Part shown: one piece after another, positions 23,516 through 32,817 of the stretch
How the letters are laid out: each line of letters begins with the position of its first letter
Numbering within the stretch: position 1 is the stretch's first letter
Source of the DNA: Ruminococcus sp. UBA6407
GTDB lineage: Bacteria; Bacillota; Clostridia; Oscillospirales; Ruminococcaceae
Direction of reading: 5' to 3'
DNA: 64,000 nucleotides
NCBI GenBank assembly: GCA_002438605.1
Contig: DJPR01000011.1
Span: 1-64,000 of the forward strand
Notes under the pieces: generated by a model
Databases searched by the model: none
What the model was told of the DNA's origin: nothing
Seen by the model: the letters and a program-made list of their open reading frames with translations, nothing else
Translations under genes and position numbers: made by a program

Positions 23516-24646
23516 ATGAATAAAAAGGAAACAGCAGAGATAAAAAAGAATTTTTCAGACAAAAGCGGTTTTTTTATCATGGAAAGAATCCTTACGGGAT
23601 TTATTGATGCTGAAAAAAACCTTCGTTATCACAATATAACGTCATGTATTACCATGCCCGGAGAGGAACACGCTGTGTATGAGGAAACTCTTAAAAGAGT
23701 TTTGAATACAAATGTAGGAAAATCATTTATCGAATATGAATTTCCAAACGAGGCATATGAAGAGGGCAATGGTCAGGATATTCTTTATAAGCTTCTTAAA
23801 TCCGAGCTTAAAGATGAAGAACCTGTTGAAAACTTCCTGAATATGATAGCGAATAATATAGCATATGAAGGACCTTTTACGGTTATTACAGCATATTGCA
23901 GCTATACCATAAGGTCTAAAAATAAAACTGATGAATACAGTGAGGACGCAGATGAAATATACAGATATCTGCTTACGGCAATCTGTCCTGTGAATACTGG
24001 AAATGACGGCTTTGTGTTTGATTCGTTCAATAATGAAATCACAAAAAAAGTAAATACAGAGCTTATTATAAGCAAAGCACCGTCAGACGGCTTCCTTTAT
24101 CCTGTTTTCAGCAACAGGAGTACAGACGTAAATCATGTAATGTACTATACAAAAAATGCAGGCAAGCCTAATATTTCAATTATTGAAAATATACTGGGAT
24201 GTACATTTGTTATGTCGGCAGAAAATGAAAAGGCAAACTTTCAGTCAATATTAAAAAGCGTTGTCGGAGATGACCTTGACTATACTTTAATAAGAACTGT
24301 CAATGAGAAAATTCAGGAGGTTGTTGAAGAAAACAAAAACGAAACAGATGTTACGGTTATTGACGATAAAAAGCTTCATAATATACTGTCAGAGGTAGGT
24401 GTTCCAAACGAAAAACTCGTGGCACTTGAAACCGTTTATGAAAGCTCCTGTGGAAAAGCACCTCTTACAGCGTCAAATCTTGTGGAAAGCAAAACCGTTC
24501 TTACATCTCCCGGAATTACGGTTAATATAAAACCTTCAGCTGCTGAAAAGGTAAGAACAAGTGTTATTAACGGCAGACGCTGTTTGCTCATAGACTTAGA
24601 TGATCCGAATATTGAGATAAACGGCTTGCCTGTAAGTCTTAGTTAA
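23516..24646 (+). CDS. DUF4317 family protein
   Basis: 376 residues, beginning MNKKETAEIKKNFSDK, as in the DUF4317 family common in Clostridia. No membrane segments, signal peptide or recognised catalytic motif; mixed alpha/beta, soluble. It has its own promoter and AAGGAGAG ribosome site and is followed after two bases by the CLC transporter, so the two are co-translated. The function of the family is unknown. Confidence 0.8.
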   Translation: MNKKETAEIKKNFSDKSGFFIMERILTGFIDAEKNLRYHNITSCITMPGEEHAVYEETLKRVLNTNVGKSFIEYEFPNEAYEEGNGQDILYKLLKSELKDEEPVENFLNMIANNIAYEGPFTVITAYCSYTIRSKNKTDEYSEDADEIYRYLLTAICPVNTGNDGFVFDSFNNEITKKVNTELIISKAPSDGFLYPVFSNRSTDVNHVMYYTKNAGKPNISIIENILGCTFVMSAENEKANFQSILKSVVGDDLDYTLIRTVNEKIQEVVEENKNETDVTVIDDKKLHNILSEVGVPNEKLVALETVYESSCGKAPLTASNLVESKTVLTSPGITVNIKPSAAEKVRTSVINGRRCLLIDLDDPNIEINGLPVSLS

Positions 24647-24648
24647 TT

Positions 24649-25923
24649 ATGAATGAGTATTTTTTAAAGCTTGATAATCAAATCAGGAAAACTTACATAG
24701 AAGTAATAAAAGGCTTTTTCAAATGGATAATTCTCGGATTTCTTATGGGAATTATTCTTGGAGCTGTGGGAACGTCATTTTATTACTGCATAGAGTCAGC
24801 AACATTTTTTCGTGAAAATCATTCTTGGATCATATTGTTTTTGCCATTAGCGGGAGCTGCAATAATTTATTTTTACAATGCAATGGGCTATCCGAAAGAC
24901 AAAGGAACAAATCTTGTTCTTCTTGCGGTAAGGGATAACGAAAAAATGGGACTTAAACATACTGTAAGCATTTACGTTGCATCTGTAATAACGCATTTAT
25001 TTGGAGGTTCAAGCGGCAGGGAAGGTGCGGCACTTCAAATCGGCGGCAGTATAGGCTCACAGCTTGGCAGAATGCTCAGGCTTGATGAGGACGATAAGCG
25101 AATACTTACAATGAGTGGAATGAGTGCAGCTTTTTCGGCACTTTTTGGAACTCCCGTAGCAGCAGCCTTTTTTGCCATGGAGGTAATAAGTATCGGAATA
25201 TTTCATTATTCTGCCATTGTTGCCTGTGTAGTATCTTCACTTATAGCAAATGAATTTTCAAACAGATTTAATGTTGGAACGCTTAAAATGAGTGTTGTTT
25301 TTCCTGAACATACAGCAGGTGTGTACATAAAGATTATAGGATTGGCTGTACTTTGTGCATTGCTCAGCAACATTTTCTGTACAGTAATGAAATATACGTC
25401 CAAAGCTTATCAGAAAATTAAAAATCAGACTTTAAGAGCTGTCATTGGCGGTGCAATAGTAGCAAGTCTGACTTTTATAATTGGGACATTTGATTATAAT
25501 GGTGCAGGCGGCAGAATCATAACAGCATCATTTACTGAACCTGCAAAACCGGAGGCATTTGCATTAAAGCTGCTGTTTACTGCATTAACATTATGTGCAG
25601 GATTTAAAGGCGGAGAGATAGTCCCTGTGTTTTTTGTCGGGTCAACATTCGGAAGCGTTATTGCAGACTTATCGGGGCTGAACTGTTCTTTAGGTGCATC
25701 AATAGGCATGATTTCCTTGTTTTGCGGAGTAACTAATTGTCCTATTGCTTCTTTGCTGTTAAGTCTGGAGCTTTTCGGAAGTGAGGGGATAGCTTTTTAT
25801 GCATTATCATGCTCGATAAGCTATATGCTTTCAGGATATCAGGGACTTTACAGCGAGCAAAAAATTCTTTATTCAAAATTGAAAACCAAGTATATAAACA
25901 AAACCATAGGGGATAAAAACTAA
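24649..25923 (+). CDS. CLC-type anion channel/antiporter
   Basis: 424 residues, about ten hydrophobic segments, full length for a bacterial CLC without CBS domains. The gating glutamate is in GGSSGREGAALQIG (Glu125). The surrounding motif resembles the fluoride-exporting CLC-F branch more than E. coli ClcA, but the selectivity cannot be settled by eye. Near residue 162 it has AFSALFGTPVAAAFFAMEV, the second conserved pore motif. Coupled to the DUF4317 gene upstream. No fluoride riboswitch is visible before the operon. Confidence 0.85.
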   Translation: MNEYFLKLDNQIRKTYIEVIKGFFKWIILGFLMGIILGAVGTSFYYCIESATFFRENHSWIILFLPLAGAAIIYFYNAMGYPKDKGTNLVLLAVRDNEKMGLKHTVSIYVASVITHLFGGSSGREGAALQIGGSIGSQLGRMLRLDEDDKRILTMSGMSAAFSALFGTPVAAAFFAMEVISIGIFHYSAIVACVVSSLIANEFSNRFNVGTLKMSVVFPEHTAGVYIKIIGLAVLCALLSNIFCTVMKYTSKAYQKIKNQTLRAVIGGAIVASLTFIIGTFDYNGAGGRIITASFTEPAKPEAFALKLLFTALTLCAGFKGGEIVPVFFVGSTFGSVIADLSGLNCSLGASIGMISLFCGVTNCPIASLLLSLELFGSEGIAFYALSCSISYMLSGYQGLYSEQKILYSKLKTKYINKTIGDKN

Positions 25924-25956
25924 AGGCAGTTCAAATTGAACTGCCTTTTATTTTTT
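25922..25956 (+). terminator. rho-independent terminator after CLC gene
   Basis: AAAGGCAGTTCA / TGAACTGCCTTT with a three-base loop, followed by TATTTTTT. It lies at the CLC stop codon and 13 bases from the end of the convergent cellulase gene. Confidence 0.85.
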
Positions 25957-25968
25957 GTTTGGTTAAAC

Positions 25969-28650
25969 TTAAACCGGAAGACTGTTTATAAGTCTGATAA
26001 CATATTTCTGAATTGTTACAGCGTCCTGAGCATTCAGTCCGTTATTTCCGTGAACATCAGCATTTGCCTTACCCTGTGCAGAGATAGGATATTTTGTTGA
26101 GTCAAGGAGATAACATTTAAGGAGAACTGCATCAGAAACGTCAACTCTGTTATCGCAGTTTACGTCACCTGACAATGTAACACTGATTGAAGGAGTTGTT
26201 ATAGTTGTAGTAGCCTTCGTAGTAGTTGTTCTTGATGTGGTTGTTTTTGTAGTTGTTGCTTTTGTTGTAGTAGTTGTTTTCTTGGTTGTTGTAGCAGAAG
26301 AACTGCTGCCGTCTGTGTAAACCTTGATAGAGTCGATTGTAAATGTACCGCAGTCAATCCACCAGATACCAAACTTAAGCTCACCGCCGTAGAGAGTCTG
26401 GATTATTTCAGATGTAGCACTGTCAATGTTCCAAGTAATTGCACCTGATTTGCCGTTGATTGTCTGTTCCATTTCGTCACTCTGTGTCCAGTAGTCAGGA
26501 GAAACGCTTGTTGAAGAACCGAAAGCACCCTGCCATTTGCCGATTGTTGATGAAGCAGAAATGTTTATTTCAACCTTCTTAACCTTTTCACCGGTTGGAA
26601 TACCAAATTCAGACCATTCCCAACCGATCATCTTGTCACTTTCAGGAAGCTGGCTGTAAACAATCTTTTCGTTTGGTTCAATGACATAAACACCTGAATC
26701 TCCGCTTGAAGGTTTCTGAGTTGTTGTTTTTGTTGTAGTTACTCTTGAAGATGGAGAAGTAGTTTTTGCAGTAGTAACTGTTGAAGAGCCTGAACCTGTG
26801 TATGCAGTAATTGAGTCGATTGTGAATGTACCGCAGTCAACCCACCAGATACCGAATTTAAGCTGTCCGCCGTAAAGAGTCTGGATTATTTCAGATGTGG
26901 CACTGTCAATGTTCCATGTGATTGTACCTGATGTACCATTGATTTTCTGTTCCATTTCATCACTCTGTGTCCAGTAATCAGGAGAAACACTTGTTGAAGA
27001 ACCAAATGCACCCTGCCACTTGCCGATTGTTGATGAAGCAGAAACGTTAACTTCTACCTTAGTAACCTTTTCGCCTGCCGGAATATCGAAATCAGCCCAG
27101 TCAAAGCCGATCATTCTATCATCTTCAGGAAGCTGACTGTAAACGATTTTCTTGTTTGGAGTAATTGTGTATTTGCCGTCACCTGTTGAAGGATTCTGAG
27201 GCTTCTTTGTGGTTGTTACGATTGGCTCTGTAACTCTTGGAGATGTAGTAGTTGTTACACTTGGCTTTGTAACTACAGAACCTGAACCATTGTTTTTGGC
27301 ACCTACTATACTTGAATCAACAGTACCTGTTTTGTAAACTGAGTAAAGACCTGCTGCAGCACCAACAAGACCAGCATTATAGTCAATTGCAACCTCGTTA
27401 GCCTGATAGTCAGCTCTCTTATCCTGATATGAGCCGCCTGCATCTGTAGGGCCGCCTACCAAAGCACCTACGAGAGTGTACTTTGATGGTGATTCGTCAT
27501 TAGCGTCAGATGTTCCTGAGCAAGCTCTATGGTGAGGCTTTTTAGCTGAATTATCAGCAAAGCCGACAACGAAGCATGTATTTGCAGGGTTGCTGCCGAG
27601 GAGATAGTTCATCTGTCCCTTAGCCCATGAGCTGTAATCTCCTGCACCATGCTTTGTAGCAACCAATGCAGCAAACTGTGTTGTAGCATTATGACGAGCA
27701 GAACCCCAAGCGTCTATAAGAAGATAGTTTGAACCATTGCAGTTTCCGCTGAGGTAGCCGTTAGCACCTGACCAGTCGCCTGTGATTTCACCCTTGAGGC
27801 AAGCAGCACCGAGAGATACGTTATCCCAGCAGTGTGTGTAGTAAACAGCACCGCTGCCGTTTGTTAAATCGCTTTTGTATGATGCATCATTTGTTGCAAG
27901 ATAGAGCCAGCCTGCTGCCCATGCGATATCATCGGTTACGCTATCTGATTTATAAAATCCTGTGCAGTCACCTGTGGAAACTGATGCATTGTTCTTAGCA
28001 TATTTATAAAGAGCCTTAGCATATTTAAGGTCGTCTGCATTGCCGAAGTTTATGTAGTTTACAGCGAGAGCAGCTGCATATTCAGCAGCAATATCACCGC
28101 AGCCTGATGATCTCCAGTCACATCCGCCTCTGTCACCCTGAGTTTCCGGAGGTCCCCAGTAAGCGTGGTCTGTATTTCCTATACCTTTCTGAATACAGAA
28201 TTTTGAAACAGAATCACCTGAAAGAACTGTACAATCTCTGAAGAATTTTGAGAAATAGTCAGCAATTGTTTTGAAATGTGCAGTCTGACCGTTTGAATCA
28301 AAGGAGTCCTTGAACTCGTAGTATGCCCAACCGATAGTTGAAGCAGTGTAACCCTGTGGCAAACCAAACATAGCATGGTCACCGGCATCGTGGTATCCGC
28401 CGTCAACTTCATCGCTTGTATGACAGTCGCCTCTCCAGGAAAGAAGTGAAGTTTCACTTACCTTAGAGCCGCACATATTAGCGTCATAGAAAAAAAGGGA
28501 ATACTGAAGGAGTTTTGCATAGTTGTCGCTGGAAGCAGCATTAGTTGTGAGAGGAGCTGTGAAGCTTGTAAATGAGGGAGCTACAGCAGTGATAGCAACC
28601 AATCCGCTTAAAACAACAGACTTGATTCTTTTAAGTTTACTCTTAAACAT
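25969..28650 (-). CDS. GH9 cellulase with tandem binding modules and dockerin
   Basis: 893 residues from the ATG at 28650 (AGGAAG site). Signal peptide 1-~39 (TTNAA). GH9 catalytic domain ~42-440 with the Asp pair in GGYHDAGDH (Asp88, Asp91), His374 in KPHHRACSG and acid Glu419 in ANEVAIDYNAG. Two nearly identical ~125-residue modules (~493-617 and ~654-778) look like carbohydrate-binding domains. Thr-rich linkers surround them. The C-terminal type I-like dockerin (~827-891) has two calcium-loop repeats (DVNCDNRVDVSD and DVHGNNGLNAQD; His at loop position 3 of the second). It should be secreted and docked on a cellulosome scaffoldin, cutting beta-1,4-glucans. Confidence 0.93.
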   Translation of the reverse strand: MFKSKLKRIKSVVLSGLVAITAVAPSFTSFTAPLTTNAASSDNYAKLLQYSLFFYDANMCGSKVSETSLLSWRGDCHTSDEVDGGYHDAGDHAMFGLPQGYTASTIGWAYYEFKDSFDSNGQTAHFKTIADYFSKFFRDCTVLSGDSVSKFCIQKGIGNTDHAYWGPPETQGDRGGCDWRSSGCGDIAAEYAAALAVNYINFGNADDLKYAKALYKYAKNNASVSTGDCTGFYKSDSVTDDIAWAAGWLYLATNDASYKSDLTNGSGAVYYTHCWDNVSLGAACLKGEITGDWSGANGYLSGNCNGSNYLLIDAWGSARHNATTQFAALVATKHGAGDYSSWAKGQMNYLLGSNPANTCFVVGFADNSAKKPHHRACSGTSDANDESPSKYTLVGALVGGPTDAGGSYQDKRADYQANEVAIDYNAGLVGAAAGLYSVYKTGTVDSSIVGAKNNGSGSVVTKPSVTTTTSPRVTEPIVTTTKKPQNPSTGDGKYTITPNKKIVYSQLPEDDRMIGFDWADFDIPAGEKVTKVEVNVSASSTIGKWQGAFGSSTSVSPDYWTQSDEMEQKINGTSGTITWNIDSATSEIIQTLYGGQLKFGIWWVDCGTFTIDSITAYTGSGSSTVTTAKTTSPSSRVTTTKTTTQKPSSGDSGVYVIEPNEKIVYSQLPESDKMIGWEWSEFGIPTGEKVKKVEINISASSTIGKWQGAFGSSTSVSPDYWTQSDEMEQTINGKSGAITWNIDSATSEIIQTLYGGELKFGIWWIDCGTFTIDSIKVYTDGSSSSATTTKKTTTTTKATTTKTTTSRTTTTKATTTITTPSISVTLSGDVNCDNRVDVSDAVLLKCYLLDSTKYPISAQGKANADVHGNNGLNAQDAVTIQKYVIRLINSLPV

Positions 28651-28977
28651 TATTATCAATCTTCCTTTCATGGTTTGACACCTATAATATCTATTTCTAT
28701 TATACATGATTTACAGAAAAATAAATTACAGAACCATTACCAAATAATTACAATTTTATTACAAATAAGAATAAATTATGAATTTAGGTAAAGTGTCTAT
28801 AATTATATGTAATCTTTTGTTTATAATTTATATATATATAATTCAAAAAACTCTTAATAATGTATTATATATTAATTAGTTGAATAAAAGTTAAAAACAT
28901 ACTGTAAATAAGCAGTAACTATTATCTGTAATGCTCATATAATAAAGTGTACCATGTTATACGTCAGGGGTGATATA
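28651..28977. other. A/T-rich intergenic region between divergent genes
   Basis: About 325 bases, very A/T-rich, between the divergent GH9 and DUF3343 genes. On the minus strand TATAAT (28704-28699) lies ~50 bases before the GH9 start, with no clear -35, so an activator may be needed. TA runs occur at 28830-28850. No repeat of the family seen elsewhere in the chromosome and no structured RNA noticed. Confidence 0.4.
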
Positions 28978-29199
28978 ATGAAAAACTGCAATGCAGCAAT
29001 GCCTTCGTACACTTATGCTGTAAAGGCACAAAAGCTTCTGAAGACAAGAGGGTATAACTGCACAATTAAACGTACTGAACCATTATCTGATGAGGGCTGC
29101 GGCTATTCACTTGTTATTGAGGGAAATTGCGGCGAAATTCAGTCAATATTGGATAGTTATTCTATTCCGTTCAATAACCTCAGAAATGAGGTGAACTAA
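28978..29199 (+). CDS. DUF3343 family putative Se/S carrier-like protein
   Basis: 73 residues from the ATG at 28978 (GGGGTG site). DUF3343 proteins are small YedF/TusA-related proteins, often beside cysteine desulfurases or selenium genes. Here there are Cys residues near the N-terminus (KNCN), in YNCTIKRTEPLSDEGCGYS and in EGNCGEI. It is separated by four bases from a cysteine desulfurase-like gene, so it may receive its sulfur. Confidence 0.75.
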   Translation: MKNCNAAMPSYTYAVKAQKLLKTRGYNCTIKRTEPLSDEGCGYSLVIEGNCGEIQSILDSYSIPFNNLRNEVN

Positions 29200-29203
29200 T
29201 AAA

Positions 29204-30331
29204 ATGATTGTTAATTTTGATAATGCAGCAACAACTTATCCAAAGCCAAAGGAAGTAAGAAGGGCAGTTAATGAAGCGGTTGAAAAATACGGAGGAAATG
29301 CAGGCAGGGGAGGACATCAGCTTGCAATGAGAACCTCAGAAGCAGTTTTTTCAGCTCGTGAAGCGGCTGCGGAGTTTTTTGGTGCTGAACCTGAAAATAT
29401 AGTTTTTACGCTGAACTGTACGGCGGCATTGAATATGGCGATTAAAGGAATACTTTATAACGGCGGACATATAATCATAAGTTCAATGGAGCATAATTCA
29501 GCAGCAAGACCTGCTGCTGCTTTGGCATTGGATAATAAAGTCAAGCTTTCAATTGCCGATGTTTATTTTAATGACAATAAAACAATAGACAGTTTTAAAA
29601 GGCTGATTCGTCCTGATACAAAGGCAATTGTCTGTACTGCCGCAAGCAATGTTACAGGTCAGATTCTTCCAATAAAGGAACTTGCACAGATTTGCAGTGA
29701 ACATAACATCTGCTTTATTGTTGATGCGGCACAGGCTTGCGGAGTTATGGAGCTGAAGCTTTCTGACGGCATAAACATTATTTGTACTGCCGGTCACAAG
29801 GGACTTTATGGAATAACAGGCACAGGACTTCTTATATCAGACGGAAAGTACAAAATCCACCCGATTATAGAGGGCGGTACGGGAAGTGCATCATCAAGTC
29901 TGCACCAGCCTGATTTTCTTCCTGATAGTCTTGAAAGCGGAACTTTAAATATTATAGGTGCAATGTCGGTTAAATCAGGAATAGAATTTGTGAAAAAAGT
30001 AGGTATAGGAAAAATTTATCGGCATGAAACAGCTTTATGTGAGCTTTTTATAAGAGAACTGAAAAAAGAAAAGAATATTATAATTTACAGAAATCCGGAA
30101 TGTCAGTATGTGCCTATTGTTTCATTCAACATTGTTGGAGTAATGCCTGAGGCAGCCGCACAGAAATTTGCTGAACAGGGATTTTGCCTTAGAGCAGGTT
30201 ATCATTGTGCAGCACTTGCTCATGCAAGCATTGGAACAGAGAATGGTACAATTAGATTTTCACCGTCTGTATTCAGTACGGAAAAAGACACTTTAAGGCT
30301 TATTCAGGTGATAAGAAAAACAAACTTTTAA
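29204..30331 (+). CDS. cysteine desulfurase-like class V aminotransferase
   Basis: 375 residues. The N-terminal FDNAATTYPKP, PLP Lys in TAGHKGLYG (residue ~200) and catalytic Cys in LRAGYHCAALAH (residue ~337) identify the SufS/Csd branch, which takes sulfur (or selenium) from cysteine to give alanine. A distinct NifS-type desulfurase lies at 55197. Pairing with DUF3343 suggests a dedicated sulfur or selenium relay rather than general Fe-S assembly. Confidence 0.85.
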   Translation: MIVNFDNAATTYPKPKEVRRAVNEAVEKYGGNAGRGGHQLAMRTSEAVFSAREAAAEFFGAEPENIVFTLNCTAALNMAIKGILYNGGHIIISSMEHNSAARPAAALALDNKVKLSIADVYFNDNKTIDSFKRLIRPDTKAIVCTAASNVTGQILPIKELAQICSEHNICFIVDAAQACGVMELKLSDGINIICTAGHKGLYGITGTGLLISDGKYKIHPIIEGGTGSASSSLHQPDFLPDSLESGTLNIIGAMSVKSGIEFVKKVGIGKIYRHETALCELFIRELKKEKNIIIYRNPECQYVPIVSFNIVGVMPEAAAQKFAEQGFCLRAGYHCAALAHASIGTENGTIRFSPSVFSTEKDTLRLIQVIRKTNF

Positions 30332-30349
30332 AAAAGTTTGTGAAAACTA

Positions 30350-30377
30350 TTGAAATTATTTGTATTTGTGGTACAAT
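30350..30377 (+). promoter_or_regulatory. promoter for cdaA-cdaR
   Basis: TTGAAA, 16 bases, TACAAT, ~110 bases before cdaA. The leader holds a small hairpin TGAGGG-TGTATG-CCCTCA at ~30391-30409, without a T run. Confidence 0.55.
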
Positions 30378-30486
30378 TATTATATACGCAGTGAGGGTGT
30401 ATGCCCTCATACATAAAAATATAAAGACACATCATGAATAGGTGTATTGCGTGTAGAACTATTATAAAGAGAGGATGTGCCGTTAA

Positions 30487-31365
30487 ATGTCGTTTCAGGA
30501 TATTAAGGATTCTTTGTTCAGCGTTGTAAAGACAATGGGCGTTGTTGATTTTATTGATATATTGCTGTTGACCTATATTGTTTACCTTCTGTTGAAGCTC
30601 ATAAGAGAAACTCGTGCAGGTCAGCTTATGAAAGGTATTGTACTTCTTGTTATAGCATATGTGGTGGCTAAGTATGTCGAGCTTAAATCAATTACTTACA
30701 TAATAAAGCAGGCTCTTGATGTAGGGCTTATTGCACTTCTGATTTTATTCCAGCCTGAATTAAGGCGAGCCTTGGAAAAGGTTGGAAGAACAAAAATGGG
30801 ATTGAGCATTCTGGGGTTCGGAGAAACAAAATCAGACCTTGAAACAAAATGGAACAGTGCAATTCAGGCTATATGTGATTCCTGCGTTGAGCTGTCCGCC
30901 ACATGTACGGGAGCTTTAATTGTTGTTGAAAGACAGGTAAGATTAGGCGAACAGATTGAAACAGGAACTATTTTAAATGCAAAACCAAGCAAGGAGATTT
31001 TTGGAAACATATTTTATCCGAAAACACCTCTGCATGATGGTGCAGTTATTATGCGTGACGGAATAATTCTTGCAGCAGCCTGCTTTCTTCCAAAGCCTCA
31101 GAAGGAGGAGCTTGTCAACAAAAAGCTTGGTTCTCGTCATAGGGCTGCTATCGGAATGAGTGAAAATTCAGATGCAATTGTAATTGTGGTTTCCGAAGAA
31201 ACAGGTCAGATTTCAATTGCGGTTGACGGCGTTCTTACAAGAGATTATACACATGAAAAGCTGAAAAAGTTTCTTGTTGGCGAACTGATAGAAAAAGCAT
31301 CTGAGGGTGTTATTTCATCAAAGGATTCTGCTTCTCCAAAGCTGAAAAGGAGGAATAGAAAGTGA
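30487..31365 (+). CDS. cdaA: diadenylate cyclase CdaA
   Basis: 292 residues. Three N-terminal membrane helices (about 23-40, 48-62, 75-88) precede a DAC domain with the active-site motifs DGA (184-186) and RHR (217-219). It makes cyclic di-AMP from two ATP at the membrane, a signal controlling potassium and cell-wall homeostasis. The GTG start of the next gene, cdaR, overlaps its stop. Full length; canonical order. Confidence 0.95.
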   Translation: MSFQDIKDSLFSVVKTMGVVDFIDILLLTYIVYLLLKLIRETRAGQLMKGIVLLVIAYVVAKYVELKSITYIIKQALDVGLIALLILFQPELRRALEKVGRTKMGLSILGFGETKSDLETKWNSAIQAICDSCVELSATCTGALIVVERQVRLGEQIETGTILNAKPSKEIFGNIFYPKTPLHDGAVIMRDGIILAAACFLPKPQKEELVNKKLGSRHRAAIGMSENSDAIVIVVSEETGQISIAVDGVLTRDYTHEKLKKFLVGELIEKASEGVISSKDSASPKLKRRNRK

Positions 31366-32645
31366 AACTTATTTCAATTATAAAGCGAAAATTTCTAAGG
31401 TCGATAACAAATAATTTATCCATAGCAATATATTCGTTTATCATTGCAATAATTGCTTGGTTTGTAATCTCGATTACCATATATCCGTCCACACCGAAAA
31501 CCATTAACAATATTAATCTTAGCCTTGATATATCACAAACCTCTGCTGACGAAAACGGACTTGAGGTTATTTCATGTGATGTGGATAAAATCAATGTTCA
31601 GATAGAGGGCGACCGTTCGCAGATAGGCAATCTGACTAAAGATGATATTGTTGCAAAGCTTGATGTTGATAATGTTCTTGTTCCGGGAACAAAAAAACTG
31701 TCCATAAAAATTGAAAATAAATCAGGAGTGGATTTTAAGGTCAACAAAGTAACTCCCGATTCGGCATCGGTTGTATTTGATAAAATTGAAACACGTGAAT
31801 TTGAGCTTGTGGCTGAATATCCGAACATTACCTTTGAGGAAGGAAAAACACGAGATGCAGTTTCATGTGAACCAAAAACAATAAAAATCAAAGGTCCTTC
31901 CGCACAGCTTGACCAGATTGCAACATGTGCCGCAGTTACAAATAAAACAGATAAGCTTAACAGCAGTTACAGCTTTGCCTGTGATGAAATAAAGCTTTAT
32001 AACGGTTCAGGTGCAATTATTGATAACAGCTCGCTTGACATTGAAGCAACGAATATAACTATTAATATTCCTGTTCTGACGCAGAAAACTCTTGATTTGT
32101 CAGTAGAAATATCCAAAAAGCCGTCTAATTTTGATGATTCTGCAATTAAGCTCAACTGGTCAACAGACAAGATAACTCTTGCATCACAAACAAGCTCGCT
32201 GAGTGAGTTCCCTGATACACTTGAGGTTGGAAAAATACTGCTTTCAGAGCTTGATCTGGATTATACAAAAACGTTCAGAATTGATACTAAGGACTTTATT
32301 AATCAGTCAAACCTTGAAACCGTAACAGTAAGTCTTGATTCTTCAAACCTTGACAAAAAGGAACTTATTGCAACTGATTTTTCAATCAGCAACGCTCCTG
32401 CAAACTATGATTTTAAGGTAATAACAAGCAGTCTTAATGTAGTTTTGGTAGGTCCTGCTGATGAGATTGCCAAAATCACAACAAAGGACATTGTGGTTGA
32501 CGTTAATCTGCTTGACTGCAAAAATGTATCACCGTCCTTTACCTATCCTGTAACAGTTACATGTCCGAACTATAATTCAGTCTGGGCAGTAGGTGTTGCA
32601 AATGTAACTCTTGCCTGCACAGAAAAAAGCAGCAGCACAACATAA
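31362..32645 (+). CDS. cdaR: CdaA regulator CdaR (YbbR domains)
   Basis: 427 residues, GTG start overlapping the cdaA stop. One N-terminal membrane helix (about 20-38) anchors an extracellular part with several YbbR repeats (beginning ~45, ~130, ~225 and ~315, each with the pattern VxVxGP or similar: IKIKGPSAQLDQI, NVVLVGPADEI). CdaR proteins modulate CdaA; glmM, the usual third gene, is not next in this window. Confidence 0.88.
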   Translation: MKLISIIKRKFLRSITNNLSIAIYSFIIAIIAWFVISITIYPSTPKTINNINLSLDISQTSADENGLEVISCDVDKINVQIEGDRSQIGNLTKDDIVAKLDVDNVLVPGTKKLSIKIENKSGVDFKVNKVTPDSASVVFDKIETREFELVAEYPNITFEEGKTRDAVSCEPKTIKIKGPSAQLDQIATCAAVTNKTDKLNSSYSFACDEIKLYNGSGAIIDNSSLDIEATNITINIPVLTQKTLDLSVEISKKPSNFDDSAIKLNWSTDKITLASQTSSLSEFPDTLEVGKILLSELDLDYTKTFRIDTKDFINQSNLETVTVSLDSSNLDKKELIATDFSISNAPANYDFKVITSSLNVVLVGPADEIAKITTKDIVVDVNLLDCKNVSPSFTYPVTVTCPNYNSVWAVGVANVTLACTEKSSSTT

Positions 32646-32685
32646 TATAACACAAATTCTTTCCTAAAACTGTGTTGTATTTTAA

Positions 32686-32731
32686 AAAATCCCTGACCAA
32701 TGATTTTCTCTGATTTGGTTGGGGATTTTTT
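32686..32731 (+). terminator. rho-independent terminator after cdaR
   Basis: AAATCCCTGACCAA pairs with TTGGTTGGGGATTT around a TGATTTTCTCTGA loop, then T6. Confidence 0.8.
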
Positions 32732-32754
32732 GTATATTAAATTTTTATTTTTTG

Positions 32755-32783
32755 CTGACAACCATGTAAAAATGTGGTATAAT
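32755..32783 (+). promoter_or_regulatory. promoter of the flippase gene
   Basis: CTGACA and TATAAT with 17 bases between, 35 bases upstream of the flippase ATG. Confidence 0.65.
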
Positions 32784-32817
32784 AAAAATTACATATCATA
32801 TAATCTGGAGTGTTGAA

